Assembly (NCBI GenBank): GCA_023078555.1
Contig: CM041198.1
Location: forward strand, 398,856 to 462,855
Length of the DNA: 64,000 nucleotides
Direction of reading: 5' to 3'
DNA from: Ulva prolifera
Lineage: Eukaryota; Chlorophyta; Ulvophyceae; Ulvales; Ulvaceae
Both the position numbers and the translations under genes were made by a program. Shown piece after piece: positions 24,124 to 35,934 of the stretch. The notes beneath the pieces were generated by a model. It ran no database searches, was not told the origin of the DNA, and saw nothing but the letters and a program-made list of their open reading frames with translations. Positions within the stretch are counted from its first letter, which is position 1; each line of letters starts with the position of its first letter.

Positions 24124-27100
24124 TCAGGGACGCTCTGCAACGCTACACCCAGGCACGTCGGCACACCTCACGCGACAGATACGGCACAGCAGGGCGGGGT
24201 CGCTCTGGTGTACATGGCAGGCCACAAGGTGCATGTACTCCATGCGTGCATGGCACAACATGCAAACGGGCGGCGGGCCTAGAGGGCAGGCCCCACCGAT
24301 GATCAGAGCCCAGTCTTCGCACTGCTCTGCGCTGCGGAGCGCCAGCGCGCGCTGCGCAGCCTCCGGCCGCAGCGTGCCAACCTCGCAGCCATCCAGCATG
24401 CTCGCGGTGGGCAGCTGCGCGAGATTCACGGTGTGCGCGGTGGCAGCCGGCACCGCCGCGAGGCCGCCGCCGTCGTCCGCCGCAAACACCTCCACCACTG
24501 ACGCCAGGTGGGTGAGGGTGTTGATCAGCTTCACCTGCAGCACGCGAGCGGCAGAGTTGCAAGGCGCCCACGGTGTGTCAAGATCAAGCTGTCAGCAACT
24601 TCTGACGATGTAGTTTCTGGCGCCTGCGAGGTCGCGACTGCCCGTATGGCAGCAGTGCTGTGCTAAAAAGTGCCCGAGCTTTCAGCTCCTGAGTGTTCTC
24701 CAGTGCCATGACCAGCCATACTTTGTTCAATCCTGGGGCGGCACGACATTCCGCCTCGCCACATCCACTCGCTCTGCGTCAACGCAACGCAGCCTGGCCC
24801 CAGCGAGCAGAGTTCACCCGTAGCAGCACTGACAACGGCCCCGCACATTGAGCGTCGACTTCCCCCGCGGCGCCCCGCACTGCATGCCATGCATGTGCAC
24901 CGGGAACGTGATCACCTCAGCCACGTCCGCCTTGATGCTGCTGAGGGCGGCCGGTGGCAGCAGCAGCGGGTGCGCCACGTGGTCTATCGCATGCTCCACC
25001 ACCCGGCTCTCGAGCCGCGGCCCCTTGGCCGTGCCGCCGAAGGCCGGGATCTTGCAGCGCAGGCGGTCGTACACGCCCCGGCAGCGAAGGCTCACCTGGA
25101 TCACCTCGGTGGACGAGCCCGGCAGCTGGACCCGGGCCGCGAGCGTCATGCAGTGGCCTGCACCCTACACGCACACCCTGCCACATCACTGCACAGCCTT
25201 GGTCGAGGCTCGACGGCACGGAAGCCTCAGCGCTCCATCGGGGCATCGTCCACAGCTGCCGAGGACCACGTGTCAGAGGTTCGCCTGCGCTCAAAGTGCA
25301 CACGCAAGCGCACGTGCCTGCACTGATTTGGGCAGTGTTTACGCATCGCCGTTGGGTGTGACATCACATGTTCGGTTCCGACCCGCGAGTGCAAGCTCTT
25401 GGGCGCGGGGCAGGTGCGAGCGCGCACCGCTCCGGCGGCTGCCGAGGCGCCCACGCCGTGAATGCTGCACGCTGCGCGCCCATCTGCACTCCCATGCATC
25501 TCGCGCAGTGCAGGTGCAAGGTGCCCGGCCGCACATACGCGGGCCGTGCGCCACTGCCACGTCCACCGGCTGCCCCTCTTTCAGGGATCAATGCGGCAGG
25601 GGGCAAGGGAGGGCGGCAGGGGGGCGGAAGCAGCACCTTCCGGAGGAGGCGGGCCGCCGTCACGGTCCCCCGGCAGCGCGCCGTGCACAGCCGCGGCCGA
25701 TTAGGGTTGCCTGGGTCCGCACACACGAGCTGCAGGCCGACGACGAGGGAGATGTGGTCAGGCATGAGCATGGCCTCTCCGACGCGCGCCGCGGGGTGGC
25801 GCTCCGCGGGGGCGGCGCAAGGGAGCATGCGCCCACCGAAGGGCTTGAACGCCGGCTCGAGGTGCCACCCGGCGACGGCGCACGGCAGCACGTCCTTGCT
25901 GCTGGGCGCCGTGCCGCAGTGCCAGCTGACGAGGCTCAGCGCCGCGGCGGACGGCGGCGCCTCTGCATGCATGCGCCTGCTTGTCGGCTGCGCATCGACC
26001 TGAGCCGGCACCTTTTGATACCATGCATCGAATCTCAATGCGTCTGAATGAGTTTCAGCCGGGTCAATGCACACATTCACCCGAGGGCCGTGGCCGACGT
26101 CAATGCATGCACTGCGGCGCCAGGACACGAGCAGAACGAGGTGCATGGGCAGGTCTGCAGGCGCGGGGCGTGCCTGGGAGGGAGCTCTCGGCGCCAGCGT
26201 GGCGGCAGCGTGTGGGCGCGCCACGGAACATGCCGCCGGCCAGGAAGAACCGCGCGCCCTCCGCCGCAAACAGCTGCTGCGTTGAGGCCTGAAGTAGTGG
26301 CAGCGGGGGGCCCGGGCGGCCGCCACCGCGGCCGAGGTGCTCCCCGAGCGCTGCCTCTGAGTCGGCCTTGTACCGCAGGGGGGTGGCCATGTGGGCGCTC
26401 CAGACAAGGTCCGCGTGCGGCGGGGGGCACAGCCTCGCTGCCGGCTGTGTGGCGCACACACGGAGGAAGGTTAGGTACCTGCAGGGCAACCTGCCTGAGG
26501 GCGGGACCGTGCTTTGCTGGGTCTGAGGAGTGAATCAGTCGTAAGGGCGGGAGCGACTGGATGGCTGCACATACCAGCCTCGCAAGAACAGAAGAAACAG
26601 GCAACGGAAGAAGCACGCGAGCAGACGTGGGCTGAGAGGACGCACTGCGTTACGCATTGTGTGATGAAGTGGCTGTTATGGTAGTGAGGCAGCGAGGTGG
26701 CGTAGAAAGCCTGCCAGTGCTGCTCACCAGCTGACTCGACGTCGAGTGCTAGCTGGGACAGCGGCAGGGCCGACGCTAGTGCGGCGCTGTCCTGTGGCAG
26801 CTCCTCGGGGAGCTGTAGTGCAGACTTTAGGGAGTGCCACATGCCTGCAAGCGCAACCTCGCGCGAATGCAGACTAGCGTGGAACCAGCCCCGAGGCTTC
26901 GTCCACGGCTCCACCGCCGTGCCCTTAGAAACGGCCGGATACGTAAAGTCAGGGACAACACCGAGTATGGCGTTGCAGTCATCGAAGTAATGCTTTCCTG
27001 TGAGCACGTGGCAGTGCCAGACGAAGGCGATGTCTAGCGGCACGTCCAGAGATCCGACTGCGAGCACGCCGGCCGAACGGGCTGCGAACGGCAACCATAG

Positions 27101-27232
27101 CCATTCGTAGCGAGCAGTGGCTAGCTTGAGTACATCTACATCAAGCAGTACGTCGCTGTGCCTATGGATCTGCTGGATGAACGCAAGCTCGCGTGCGCAA
27201 GCGCTCTGTAGACGCAGGGAAAGGTCAGACAT
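24124..27232 (-). CDS. Glycine-rich domain-containing protein-like (DUF1399)
   Basis: The first exon begins MSDLSLRLQSACARELAFIQ and carries the first DUF1399 repeat (RYEWLWLPFAARSAG, LDVPLDIAFVWHCHVLTGKH). A second exon from 26478 carries another repeat (RYLTFLRVCATQ, LCPPPHADLVWSAHMATPLR, GARFFLAGGMFRG). Further coding stretches lie at about 26010-25600 (VLPCAVAGWHLEPAFKPFGG, ISLVVGLQLVCADPGNPNRP), 25149-24814 (QVSLRCRGVYDRLRCKIPAF) and from 24534 down (VKLINTLTHLASVVEVFAAD, RSAEQCEDWALIIGG). In plants this family has been linked to stress and auxin responses; molecular function is unknown. The WHCH and WSAH motifs are the diagnostic part. The junction after exon 1 is unresolved: the second exon needs a phase-2 donor or a tiny intervening exon, and the 3' end is not fixed. 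Confidence 0.68.
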
Positions 27233-28854
27233 TCCCTTGTGCGGGCAAGACCCGCCTACGGTGATGGAGGCATCCCTGTGATTGGACCTCTCATAGCCAG
27301 TCCTCGATTGTAATTAATGATAGCGTCGATACTGCTCCGACACCTGTATGTGGCACGAGGAGCGGTCGAAATAGCGTGTGCCAGGTCGCTCATGCCAGGG
27401 CACTCACACCAGCAGCCGCCCGCGCCAGACTGCCAGAGGGCAGATCCAACGCGAATAAAATCCGACACAATATTACGTGGTGCGCACCAACATGACCATG
27501 CCCTTCCCGACGCAAACGCCAGCCCTGCAGTGCGGCCATAGCCATACACCTTCGATGCCTGTAAGCCAACATGCATGGAGCGCATCTGTGCAGTTTATAC
27601 GCTAAGTGACAAGCTCAGTGCTCTCGTTCAACAGTCGCGGCGCGTGGACATACCATTTGCCTCCGAACGTGGCGATGTCCGGTAAGCGTCCAGCTCAGCA
27701 CGGCTCTTGACCCCGTACGTCACACTGCGGAGCACCAGACGTGAGACGGCTCACAGCGGCGCCAGTCTTGAGCAGTACCGCCAAACACCACATCATTCCA
27801 GGCTTCTGGTGCTGCCTCCTGTTTGCAGCGTTGTACCTGCTGCAAGCCATATCTCGAGATAGGCGATAAGTTCATATATACATCGTCCTTCGTGCGTTTG
27901 ATAACGCGTGCCTCCCAGCTGGACGGCATGGCTAACTTTGAGCACATTAGATTCAGCGCTACGGCTCCAGCTACCCATTGTGAATTGCCTTGCGGGGTGC
28001 TTCCTGGACACTCGTGTCGTCGACAATTGACGACGTATGACCTCCGCAGCGCGACCCATGACATCGCCGCAGCTGCGTGATTTTGTGGCCATGAGTCCAG
28101 CCGATTCAGCGTGCCCTCGGAAAGTGATACAGGGCGATGCATGCACTTGTGACTTGCGAGTCGCCCAGGTGCCGGCTGAGTCACAGCGAGCCCATGCATG
28201 CGACAGTGCGACGTTGAGCGCCTCAACACCGCAGCTTCTGCAGGCTGGTACAGTCACCTCAACACTTCGCCACATCCCTCTGCAGAGTGGCCGCTGTATC
28301 ATTGTCAGGATCTTGATAAGCGCACGCTCAGCTGAGCTCAGCCATGTAGCCCCCTCCAGACTTGTCTGCTACAGTACATGAATGCAATCTGGCGGAACAC
28401 AAACGGGTATGTCACATTTCCACCCAGGCCGTCTCCGGGACAGGCCTCCGTGACAGCATGCACATCTGCATTGCAACCGGGCGAATGGTCGCAGTTCACG
28501 TCTTGCAATGTCGCTTAACGTCCTGCATCGACCCCTGGCACATGCACTCACGGCAGTAGTGCGTGTTCCCCACATGCACAGTTCTATCCACCCGCGGGCG
28601 GAGAGCCAACAGTGCACATATCATGACACGATGTCAGCCAGGCCGGCTCGGTCAGCCCGCCTGGCTCCTGGCCCCCTGCACCGCGGAGCGGGCGGTGTGC
28701 ACAGGCGTGCCAGCACAACAAGCATGGCATGGCAAAGCACACTGATACCACTGTCACGTCCGCCCACTGCGGCAATCCATGACGGAGCCAGCATCAGCAG
28801 CCAGCAGCACTGGCACAGCGGCACTCGGCGTTGCCGCACAGCCCCAGAACCAGG
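27233..28854. other. Gene-poor stretch between the GRDP-like and POT1-like genes
   Basis: No frame here joins into a gene. It must contain the GRDP-like promoter and the 3' end of the POT1-like gene. Weak frames around 27.8-28.3 kb on both strands have no recognisable motif. Confidence 0.35.
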
Positions 28855-31800
28855 TTACAATGCCACAGGCGGCGGCGGCGGGCACTCGCCACGCAGCAGC
28901 GCTGCACGCACTGCCATCACCGACACATCTCTGCCGGGGAAGCACGCCAGCCGCGGCCCCTCTGCCACGGCCGCGCTGGCCCCCACCCCCATACGCATGG
29001 CCGGGCTCCGCCGCCCCGGCTCGCCAGCAGGCTCCGGCGGCCCCGATGCGAGCCTGCTGGCCGCAGGTGCAGTGCGGGGGCGGACGAGGCGCCTCAGCGG
29101 GTGCTCTGATGCAGCCGCTGTCGAATTCCTGTGCACCCGCGAAGCGATGATCGCAGCTTTGGAGCGCGGCACGACTGCCAAATGTGCAGCCTGCATCGTC
29201 CGATCCGCCGCACCATTTGCTGGGGCGCCCTGCGGATTCTGACCCCCTATGCACAGTTCGCGCCGCTGTGCACGCGGCATCGGCTGCGGTGCCGCAGGCA
29301 GAGGCGGCAGGGTCGCTGGCGCGGGCCACCTCGGCACGGCCACGGAGCTCGGGCGGGGCTGTGCGCGGGGTTCGGTGTTTGGCGCGCTAGGCCGGGCGAG
29401 GCACGGCCGCTTCGCTGGAGTCGCTTCACACGCCGGGGCGCTTGCGCGGCGCCGGTCTGGTGCTGCGCACAGTTGCTCGGGGGGAGCTAGCGCGGACGTG
29501 GAGAGAGGCGGCCACGCGGACGGGCGCGGCGCAGGAGGAGGCGCCGTCTGCACTGCACGGTCGCAGGTCTGCCGCCGGGAGGGGGCCACGGCCGGGCTGC
29601 GGGTGGTCGTCCCGGTTGGCGGCGCAGCAGCAGTTCTGGGGGACAGCGCCGGCTCGCTCGGCTGAAGCGAGGCGGGGAGGGAGCGCTTCCTGCGACTGCC
29701 GGCGACTGGATGCTGCGGGTGCGCGTCTGACTCCATGCCGCCATTTCTGGGTGGTGTGTGCAACTGCTCTGCGGGCTGCGGCGGGGCTGGCTGCAGGTGA
29801 GCATGGTGATCTGCAGGTTGCACTTGGAGAGGCTGGGACTCGGCGTGTTGTGCTGGCGCGGGCTGAGCTGCGGAGGGCTGCAGGGCCACATGCTGCAGCT
29901 CTGTGTCCTGTGAGTCGGTCTGCTGGAGTTCAGTGAGCTGGACCTCAGATTTTTGCAATTCGGTGGGTGACGGCGTTGCTGACTGCAGCTCTGTTGGCTG
30001 CTGCTCCACCTGTGGAGACTCGGTCGCCTGCAGCTCAGACGCCTGCTGCTCGGGTGCCTGCAGTTCGGTCGCCGGGAACTCCGTCTGCAGCAATTCTGTT
30101 GCCTGGAACTCCGTCTGCAGCAACTCTGTTGCCTGTACTTCAGTTTCCTGCAACTGTGTCGCGTGAAGCTCGGTCGCCTGCACAGATACAGGCAGCTGCA
30201 ACTCAGTCGCCTGCACCTCAGCTCCATGCCCTATGGGCGGGACTTCAGGTTGCTGCAACTCTGTGGGTAGCACCTCCCTCAGCTGCATGTCCGTGCCGGG
30301 TAGTGCCGGCGGCACAGCGGAGCCCAGTTCCTGCTGCCTGCCAGGTGATGCAGCTGTGCTTGAGGGTGGGGTCGCCAGGGCTGGAGGCAGCAGACGCTGC
30401 AGCTCCGCCCCCAAGCACATGCCATCCTGCAGCTCCGTGTGATTGTCCGGCCCGGCCGGGCCCTCGGACAGAACGCCCTGCCGCGGTGACGCAGACAGCT
30501 TCCACTGCGGCTGCGAGGGCGAGCCCTGCTGTGGCGGCGGCGTCAGGGGGGCCACTCCCGCCGCCACGCCCATTTGATACGGCGACGCTGGCGAAGCCGC
30601 CATGGCCGGGTGCTGCGCCGAGGCAGCACGGGGCCGCCGCAGAGGCGTGTTGCCGGCTGCGCGCTGCGGCGGCGGCTTCCACGTGGGGCCGGCGTTCGCG
30701 GAGGCGGTGATGATGTTCACCATGCGGTTGGCGATGCTGCACAGCGGCTGCGTCGCTGCGCCCTGCGGGGGGTCCCTCGCCGCCTGCTGCGCCCCGTCGG
30801 CGGCAGCGCCGGCAGCGGCGGCGGCGCTGCCCGGCTCGTCTGGCAGCGGCGATGGCAGTGGAGGTGGAAGACCACGGTCCACACCGCCGCGCGGCACTGC
30901 AGCTGCCGGCGTATCGCGAGCGGCCGCACCATCTGCGTGCGCAGAGGCGCTCTGAGCGAACGGGATCGCGCGCGGCGATGGTTCAGGGGTGTCCTCTCGA
31001 GGGCGTTGTGTTGCGGGGGCCTGGGGTGAGCGGGTGCGGACGGCGGTGCGGGGCCCTGCTGAGACCACAGAGGTTGGGGCCAGGTCAGCTGGAGCGGCAG
31101 CCTGCATGCAAGCTTCCGCTGGTGGCGCAGCAGAGCCTGCCTGTGCAGACTCTGGCGGGGGAGGGGGAGGTGGTGGCGGTGGGGGAGTTGGCTGCCCATG
31201 TGCACGTGCTGCTGCCATGGTGGCATGCTGGGCTGCCCAGTTGGATGCTGCCATGGCCGCCATGGAGTACACATGTGATGCTCCATTGCCGTGCATGGGG
31301 CGATGGGTACCGTCGAAATGGCTGTGGCCAGGCAGCACCTGAGGGGGGTGGCTCGTGGTGATGGGGTGGGCTGCAGGAGCTGTGGGGTGCTGGTGGATTG
31401 TCCGGGTGGCTGCCAGGGCAACTTCTGTCACCGACTGTGCAAGCAGCTGCATGGCTTGTTGGTCCGCGTCGGCTAGCATGGTCCTCTTGCCAAAGCACTG
31501 GATGGTGTGCGATGACGCATTGCCTGTTGAAACGGCATCAAACGGAAGTATGTGCAAGCTCCATTTCCCTTTGGTGCCCTGGAAGCAGGCGCCGACTGCC
31601 TCAGGGGTGCCCTTTGGATTTGTGTCTTTCTTCATCTACAAATTGCACCGCCTGGTGTCAGCTCAGGTATGCACGTGTCGCCGCTTGAGCAAGTACCGCG
31701 GGGGACACGGCGAGAGAACTCGCCTCACAACAGGAACTTGCGAGCTTGCTGGTATCCAATTGAGCGAACTCTGAAACAGCATATAAGCTCATCTCCGAGG

Positions 31801-32334
31801 TACTGGACGACACGTCACAGGAGATGACAATTGTACTCATTAACAGCGAGATTTGGCTGAGGTTGCTGTACAATGGCAAAACCTTATGTAGAGGTAGTGT
31901 ACGCCTTCAACAATGCCAACCCCACATTTTTGTCGCCTGCGCACCGTTAGGTTACTTATCAACACCACATCCCCCCATTGCAGCGTCGGCGGCTTATTGC
32001 TCTTCGGTACGTAAAGGACGACCTTGCAGAAATAACGCCGCTGCTCCGATGAGAGCTGTCTCTCCATAGAGTCGTCGGTGACGCTGAAGATCAGAGAGGC
32101 TGCAAGACAGAAGGTCTTACTTTCATTTGACGTGTGGGTAGAGTGCTACGAGGGCCACAATGCCCCTGCGCGACCAAAGCATGGGCAAGCATGGCAGGAG
32201 GCTATATCGGGCACACCGTCACCTAGCTTTGCTTTCACCGCAGTAGATGCTTCATGGACCCATCCTATTATGGTGCACCCATTCATAGGCTTTCCATCAA
32301 ATTTATTGACCCAGGAGCTCAACAAATTCAACAT
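28855..32334 (-). CDS. POT1-like telomere end-binding protein with a long low-complexity tail
   Basis: Exons 32334(or earlier)-32223, 32099-31945 and 31635-28855. The junctions join in phase (G/CC and phase 0 at ACG/ATG) and rebuild one OB fold: MNGCTIIGWVHEASTAVK, SLIFSVTDDSMERQLSSE, VVLYVPKSNKPPTLQWGDVV, EAVGACFQGTKGKWSLHILP, then KRTMLADADQQAMQLLAQSV. Order and spacing match the first OB fold of plant POT1 (beta-barrel strands, the GDII motif, the FxSFxLYDG strand and the DQDKEF helix). That fold binds the telomeric 3' overhang. The last exon continues for roughly 850 residues of Pro/Ala/Gln-rich sequence, including a poly-Pro tract and a block of imperfect ATELQ-type repeats, with no second OB fold that I can see. 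The start is uncertain: the ATG at 32334 is internal to an open frame that may begin in an upstream exon. The last part could also be spliced. Confidence 0.55.
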
Positions 32335-33039
32335 CCCGGACTGCGGAGCCAGCACGGCAGCGAGCGTGGGAAAACGTCAGCAGAACAGTCAGAGCAAGCA
32401 AAATTTGAAAAAAATATAGATGATCATGAAGTTGATATGCGCCGATTGTGCATGTTTTTCACCCCATCCGGTTGTAGCCAAAGATTTGAACAAACATCAC
32501 GGCAGCAATTTCGTTGGACACAGCTAAACCTTCACGCAATCGTCTCGACTCCGGAATGAGCCTCGCTTGCAATCATCTCTGCATCATGCTCGATTTCAGA
32601 GCGTCGAACAGGTGAAAGCTACTGAAATTGTAACACACGAACTCCATGCATTTGAAATGCGTTCGGACTTGTTGGAGTAACTGTGATGCGCTGCGCATCG
32701 ATGCAATGGAGTGCAGCACAAGCTGTTGCAAGTATGATTCGAGACGCGACAGGTCGCAGGTTCCTGTACCGAAGCAGCGGAGGGTGGCTCTGCACGACAG
32801 GTTGGACCTGGCCATCCCGACAAGACGGTCATTGTGGACGGTCATTGCCATTGTGTAGGCAGAGAGTCGTATTCTAACTGAAGACGAGAGCTAGAATCTC
32901 CGCCGGCTGAGACGTCTTCAGAAGTGCATCGCGCCTTCTCTGTGTACAGCCAAGCGCCGAAGCAGCAGTAACTCCGTCAAATCACACGGACGACAGCGGC
33001 ATGGCAAATTGTTGAAACCTTAGTCGTGCTTGGCTTGTG
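32335..33039. other. Divergent intergenic region
   Basis: Between the POT1-like gene (-) and the unknown gene at 33040 (+). A 92-codon minus-strand frame at 32851-32573 has no recognisable features. The POT1-like first exon and both promoters should be here. Confidence 0.35.
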
Positions 33040-35070
33040 ATGTCCGGAAAAGCTGATCATGATGTGTCTCGAAGCACTGCAAACGCAAGTGCACTGGCTC
33101 CAATCAGGCACAAACACTTCATCAGGGATCTCGATTTCAAGATGCAGCAGCGCAAGAAAGTCTCAGAGGTGCTTTCTTTGCTGAAACAGCTTATTTAGGA
33201 TTGTCCTTGATGGACAGCGCACCGCTTGTGGGTAGACCTAGACTGGTCTGGGACCGACAGGTGATCAATGCAGCTGCTGTTCGTAGATGGAAGCTCTGAT
33301 CACAGATAGAAAAGAGGAAGCCATAAGAAAGGCTGCCCTGCAAAACGCTCGCAAGATACTGCAGCCAGGCCCTGCTGACCAACACGAAGGCGACACCAAC
33401 TACAGCAGCGTACGCATTTACTGGTGGTGTTCTGCTTGAAGCGTCACAAGTAGCACAGGGAGTCCACCTGTGAGCTCTCCACAGATGCTGCCATGGTTTT
33501 GCCAATGCAAACCCGTGTAGGGGATTCCATGGGCAGTCTTCAGCATGAGGTTTGCCTTGAAATACGAGAAACAGTTGAGCACCGCCTGGTATTTTGCAGC
33601 CACGAGCATGTGTGGAAGCAGATGAAGTAGCAGAGGAGGAGGCTTTCGCGGCGCCGAGACCCCCAGTCCAGCGGAGCGCTTGCCAATTTCAGCAAGCCAC
33701 GGAAGTACCCCGCCTGCCCGTACCGGAGGAACAAGCCGTAGCAGAGCGCATGCGTGCGCTGGTGGATGCAGCATTGACCGGCACAGAGCCATCAGCATTA
33801 GGGAGGAAGGCGCAGCCATGCCTCACCGCCACAGCCAGCAGCATCGCACAGGCTGAAGCCGCTACAGCAGCCACCGGGCCGCTACAAACTTCTGACGAAC
33901 AACCTGCAGCTGTGCCAGATGTGGATGTCACTACATCAGTGGATGCCACTGCATCGGCGGTGAAAACGAAATTGGGCAAGCGCCCGATGTGGGCTGTGAC
34001 AGAGGATGAGGCAGAGGCGATGGAGGCGGCAGAGGAAGACTGCTTGCTGGACTTTGCAGAGCAGCTGGACATTGGTTCACTGGCAGAGGACCTCAGCGAC
34101 GCAGAGCTCGCAGAGGCTATGCAGGTGTGGATATGACAGACTGCGTGTGGTCAGACTCTCGGCCACTCGATGCCACTGCACTGTTACTGGAAGGGCTCGT
34201 GACTTTGGCACCGGCATGAACACACGGCATGCACATGGAACTTGATCGATCTGTTTGTTGGGACTCAGACTTCGGTCAGGCAGGTGATCGTTTATCTGTC
34301 ATGGCTTATGTTTGATGTCCTTAGATGATCGGGCCTGCCCGATGGTACTGCACGACACATTGACCTCTCCCATGCTATGCGTTGGCGCCTCACACCCACC
34401 CAGGCAACAGCTGGAATTGGATTAGATTGGCATCTTATAATAAACTGCTTGTGGGCTGGTGATGTCCTAGAGGTGCACAGGTTGGTCCATGAAGGAGGCA
34501 GCAGTTGCCACATCCGCAGCTAACGCTGATGTGTGGTTTCAGGCCCTCAACAAGGAGGGGCACGTGTCTGCGAAGGAGAATCCTGCAGAGTGGAGGCGCA
34601 ACTTCGTGAGGGCCATGAACTGCATCGCCAACAAGGCAGCAACAAATCACGGCGCGGCAAGAGCCGAGGCGGCCTCCGTGGCAGCCTGCAGCGAAGCGCC
34701 CAGCGCGGCGATGACCACAACCGCCTCTGCGGCTGCCAAGGCAGCGGCTGGCTCCGCAAAGTGCAGGGCGCTACAGGCCAAACAGGCTGGGGAGCCGCAG
34801 ACTGGGCACCCTGACTGGGATGTAAGAACGTGTGTTGGGGATGAAGGGTTTGTTGTGGCGCCGGAGGCTGGCCTGGGGGCAGAGCGCATGGCGGACCGGC
34901 GGGTGGGGATGGTGGTGGCGGTGGAGGATTTGCTGCGGGAGAATCCAGAGCTGAAGCATCTGCACTCTGCGCGGTCACTGAAGGTGCTGTTAGAGCAGTC
35001 AGCAAGCTGTGAGCGCCGGGAGGGCGGGGCTGCAATGGTGACCAGTGAGCCAATGCTGCTGACGGTTTGA
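33040..35070 (+). CDS. Unrecognised protein, 458 residues, acidic and Ala-rich
   Basis: Four exons, all multiples of three: 33040-33168, 33287-33409, 33600-34124 and 34471-35070 (1377 nt). The start is MSGKADHDVSRSTANASAL. Exon 2 continues a charged helix across the junction (FKMQQRKKVSE then MEALITDRKEEAIRKAALQN). Exon 3 is Ala/Glu-rich and ends in an acidic segment CLLDFAEQLDIGSLAEDLSD. Exon 4 has EWRRNFVRAMNCIANKAATN and, near the end, ENPELKHLHSARSLKVLLEQ. The pairing of an F-LD acidic motif with a later HSARSL motif recalls coiled-coil axonemal or cytoskeletal proteins, but I cannot assign a family. The acceptor of the last exon (TCCTAG/AGG) is the weakest call. Confidence 0.6.
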
Positions 35071-35412
35071 TCTCGGGCGCTGGCAGCTGGGCCTAGGTGG
35101 TTTCCGGATTTCAAATTTGCGCTGCACATTTGGCTGGCTAGTATCAGTACAGCCCATTTTGAAAATGCATACCTGGATATATGCTATTTGCAGCGAAAAA
35201 TCAGAACACTCGTCGTCCCAAGGCTGGAACAACGGATTGCTGGGCAATATCTGAGCAAGTAAAGCAGAAGAGACATGTGAGCCAAACTCACCAGTGATTC
35301 CCCACATTACGTGCAGTTTGCATCCAAAGTGTCCTGGTGCTAATACCTGCTAAGAACCATTCACAACGCCAGTGCGGAACAAGATTAACAAATCAACGGC
35401 AAAACTGGATTT

Positions 35413-35484
35413 CTTCCCGGCCGGGAATTGAACCCGGGTCTCCCGCGTGACAGGCGGGGATACTAACCACTATACTACCGAGAA
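35413..35484 (-). tRNA. tRNA-Asp (anticodon GTC)
   Basis: 72 nt on the minus strand. The acceptor stem pairs TTCTCGG with CCGGGAA (7 bp, one G-T pair), and the discriminator is G at 35413. The D arm is TAGTATAGTGGTTAGTA, the anticodon stem-loop CCCGCCTGTCACGCGGG with anticodon GTC at 35451-35449, and the T arm contains GTTCAAT between CCGGG and CCCGG. There is no intron and no encoded CCA. A-box and B-box promoter elements for RNA polymerase III are internal and intact. Confidence 0.97.
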
Positions 35485-35934
35485 CCGATGAGCTTCATCA
35501 TTTCGTGTTCTTTTGACCACAAAAAGCCATCATAAATTGGCAATAACATATTCTATTCAGTCGATGACTACAGTCTCGTCATTTGCATCCGTAACAGTGC
35601 ACGTCCACCACAGGTCATCGTCTGATCGCACGGGGCAAGCGGTTGCCTTAGAGTATCTAGTCTCACCAGACCTTCCATAAGACAAGTGATGCAGCATATC
35701 TCATCGGTCACCCACGAGTCATGAACCATTGCCATGGGGAAGCAAAGTACGTACCAAAGACGTCAGTGTCCGGCAAGTAACACCACCACAGAATGGGGAC
35801 ACTGTCAACAAGCATGCTCTCCACACCAGCGCCAACGCACACAAATACGGGCAGCCTCCATGCAACACATGATTGCAATCCTCATGGAGCCATGCTAAGC
35901 CATGCTATGCCATGCTGTTACATGAGTACATGCA
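35485..35934. other. Spacer between tRNA-Asp and the ELP2 gene
   Basis: No gene seen. Around 35890-35925 there are repeats of CCATGCT spaced about 10 bp apart. The 3' UTR of ELP2 should lie here. Between 35071 and 35412 I likewise see no gene. Confidence 0.35.

Noticed and set aside
29903-30710. Long plus-strand frames opposite the POT1-like tail
   Set aside because: They are antisense to the longest uninterrupted frame of the window. Their Ser/Cys- or Ala/Pro-rich content is what a GC-rich repeat gives in the opposite frame.
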